A stretch of DNA of 64,000 bases, from NCBI GenBank assembly GCA_019802505.1, contig JAFMOC010000002.1, forward strand, positions 5,192,501 to 5,256,500, in the 5' to 3' direction. Position 1 is the first letter of the stretch. Every line of letters starts with the position of its first letter. The stretch is from Corydoras sp. C115. Lineage: Eukaryota > Chordata > Actinopteri > Siluriformes > Callichthyidae. Below the pieces are notes generated by a model. The model made no database searches, was not told the origin of the DNA, and saw only the letters and a list, made by a program, of their open reading frames with translations. Made by a program: the position numbers and the translations under genes. Below are positions 63,308-64,000 of the stretch, one piece after another.

Positions 63308-63900
63308 TTCACATTTAGACCGGTGGAAAAGTGAAGCGCTGACTTTCCAGTTTTTTGAAAGCCAGAATCATCGGAAAGAAGTGCAGAGCTGAGAGCAGCG
63401 TCGGTGAGAAGGCCGGTCAGTGGACATGTCTGTGTTTCAGTGCAGAGACAGTAGAGCCAGAGCCCGACACGCCACTTATTTTACACAAACCTCTGAACTG
63501 AAGCGCGGCCCCTTTGAAGATCCGTCAAGGATGTTTAACTTCAGACGGAATATCATTTACATGTCGATCTGGTTTCACGAGCAACCGAGGGATGAGGAAG
63601 TAAACGGGCTCTTTTGTAAAAGCTCATTAAAAGCTTGTAAGTGCTTCGTAAGAGAACACGTCAATCACTTTGATGTGTAAAGTAGAAGTCTGAACAAGTC
63701 TGAAGTTAACACAACAGTGCCATCTATAGGCAAATACTAAAAGAAGCAGGTTTTTACTCGACCTTCCAGCAACACATCCAGAGCGGTTTTTTTTAAATGT
63801 TTTGTGGCAATATAAATAAATTAGTTAAGTAAACTGTTTTTACTAAAATGAAATGAATTCGTGAGTACATGAAAATAAAATTTATTTAAAAATAATTTTA
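63308..63900 (+). other. Unrecognised segment with an 86-codon ORF
   Basis: The ORF 63420-63680 starts MDMSVFQCRDSRARARHATY and ends HVNHFDV. Base composition at 63320-63660 is more GC-balanced than around it, as in a first exon or promoter, but no family is recognised and no donor site is convincing. It could belong to a gene beyond the window or be chance. Confidence 0.25.
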
Positions 63901-63906
63901 AAAAGT

Positions 63907-64000
63907 TGGGCGGCAAGGTGGCTTAGTGGTTTGCACGTTCGGCTCTCGGCGCTAGGGATTCCCGGTTCGAATCCTAATCTTGGTGGAGTTTCCATGTTCT
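63907..64000 (+). mobile_element. V-SINE-type SINE, 5' end (cut by window end)
   Basis: GGGCGGCAAGGTGGCTTAGT then B box GGTTCGAATCC and the beginning of the V-domain. Continues past the window. Confidence 0.93.

Overview
This window is a vertebrate, almost certainly teleost, nuclear sequence. It is AT-rich and intron-dominated, with long (TA)n tracts, tRNA-headed SINEs carrying the vertebrate V-SINE central domain, Tc1/mariner relics, an L2-type LINE and LTR remnants. The repeat mix would suit an otophysan fish such as a catfish or relative, but that is inference; the sequence proves only vertebrate/teleost-type.

One protein-coding gene can be reconstructed with confidence: emc2 (ER membrane protein complex subunit 2, formerly TTC35), on the + strand. 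Its eleven coding exons run from 19086 to 58972. Joined at canonical GT-AG junctions they give 894 nt, that is 297 codons plus a stop, the length I recall for vertebrate EMC2. The product is the cytosolic TPR scaffold of the EMC membrane insertase. About 38 kb of the locus is intron, and intron 10 alone is 12.2 kb.

Left flank (1-19 kb): no gene recognised. It holds V-SINE copies, a well-bounded solo LTR (3236-3643, 5-bp target duplication), three weaker LTR-like regions, a degenerate L2 LINE (13821-15532, minus) and several microsatellites. Three SINEs, two of them in tandem at one target site, end about 175 bp upstream of the emc2 start codon.

emc2 introns: intron 2 has a SINE nested in an older SINE. 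Intron 4 has a piece of an unnamed transposon-like gene, a complete SINE and a Tc1 relic. Intron 5 has a 49-nt T run just before exon 6. Intron 7 has a 5'-truncated SINE and an L2 tail. Intron 10 has at least three Tc1-like families, one nearly full-length with visible inverted termini and set in a (TA)n tract. Several low-repeat intronic stretches look like candidate conserved non-coding elements.

Right flank (59-64 kb): the emc2 3' UTR, a SINE, a decayed relic of the same unnamed transposon-like gene seen in intron 4, and a cluster of SINEs including a nested pair. A further SINE is cut by the window end. No second functional host gene is recognised. All gene-family assignments are from recall without database searches; target duplications, splice junctions and frames were read directly.
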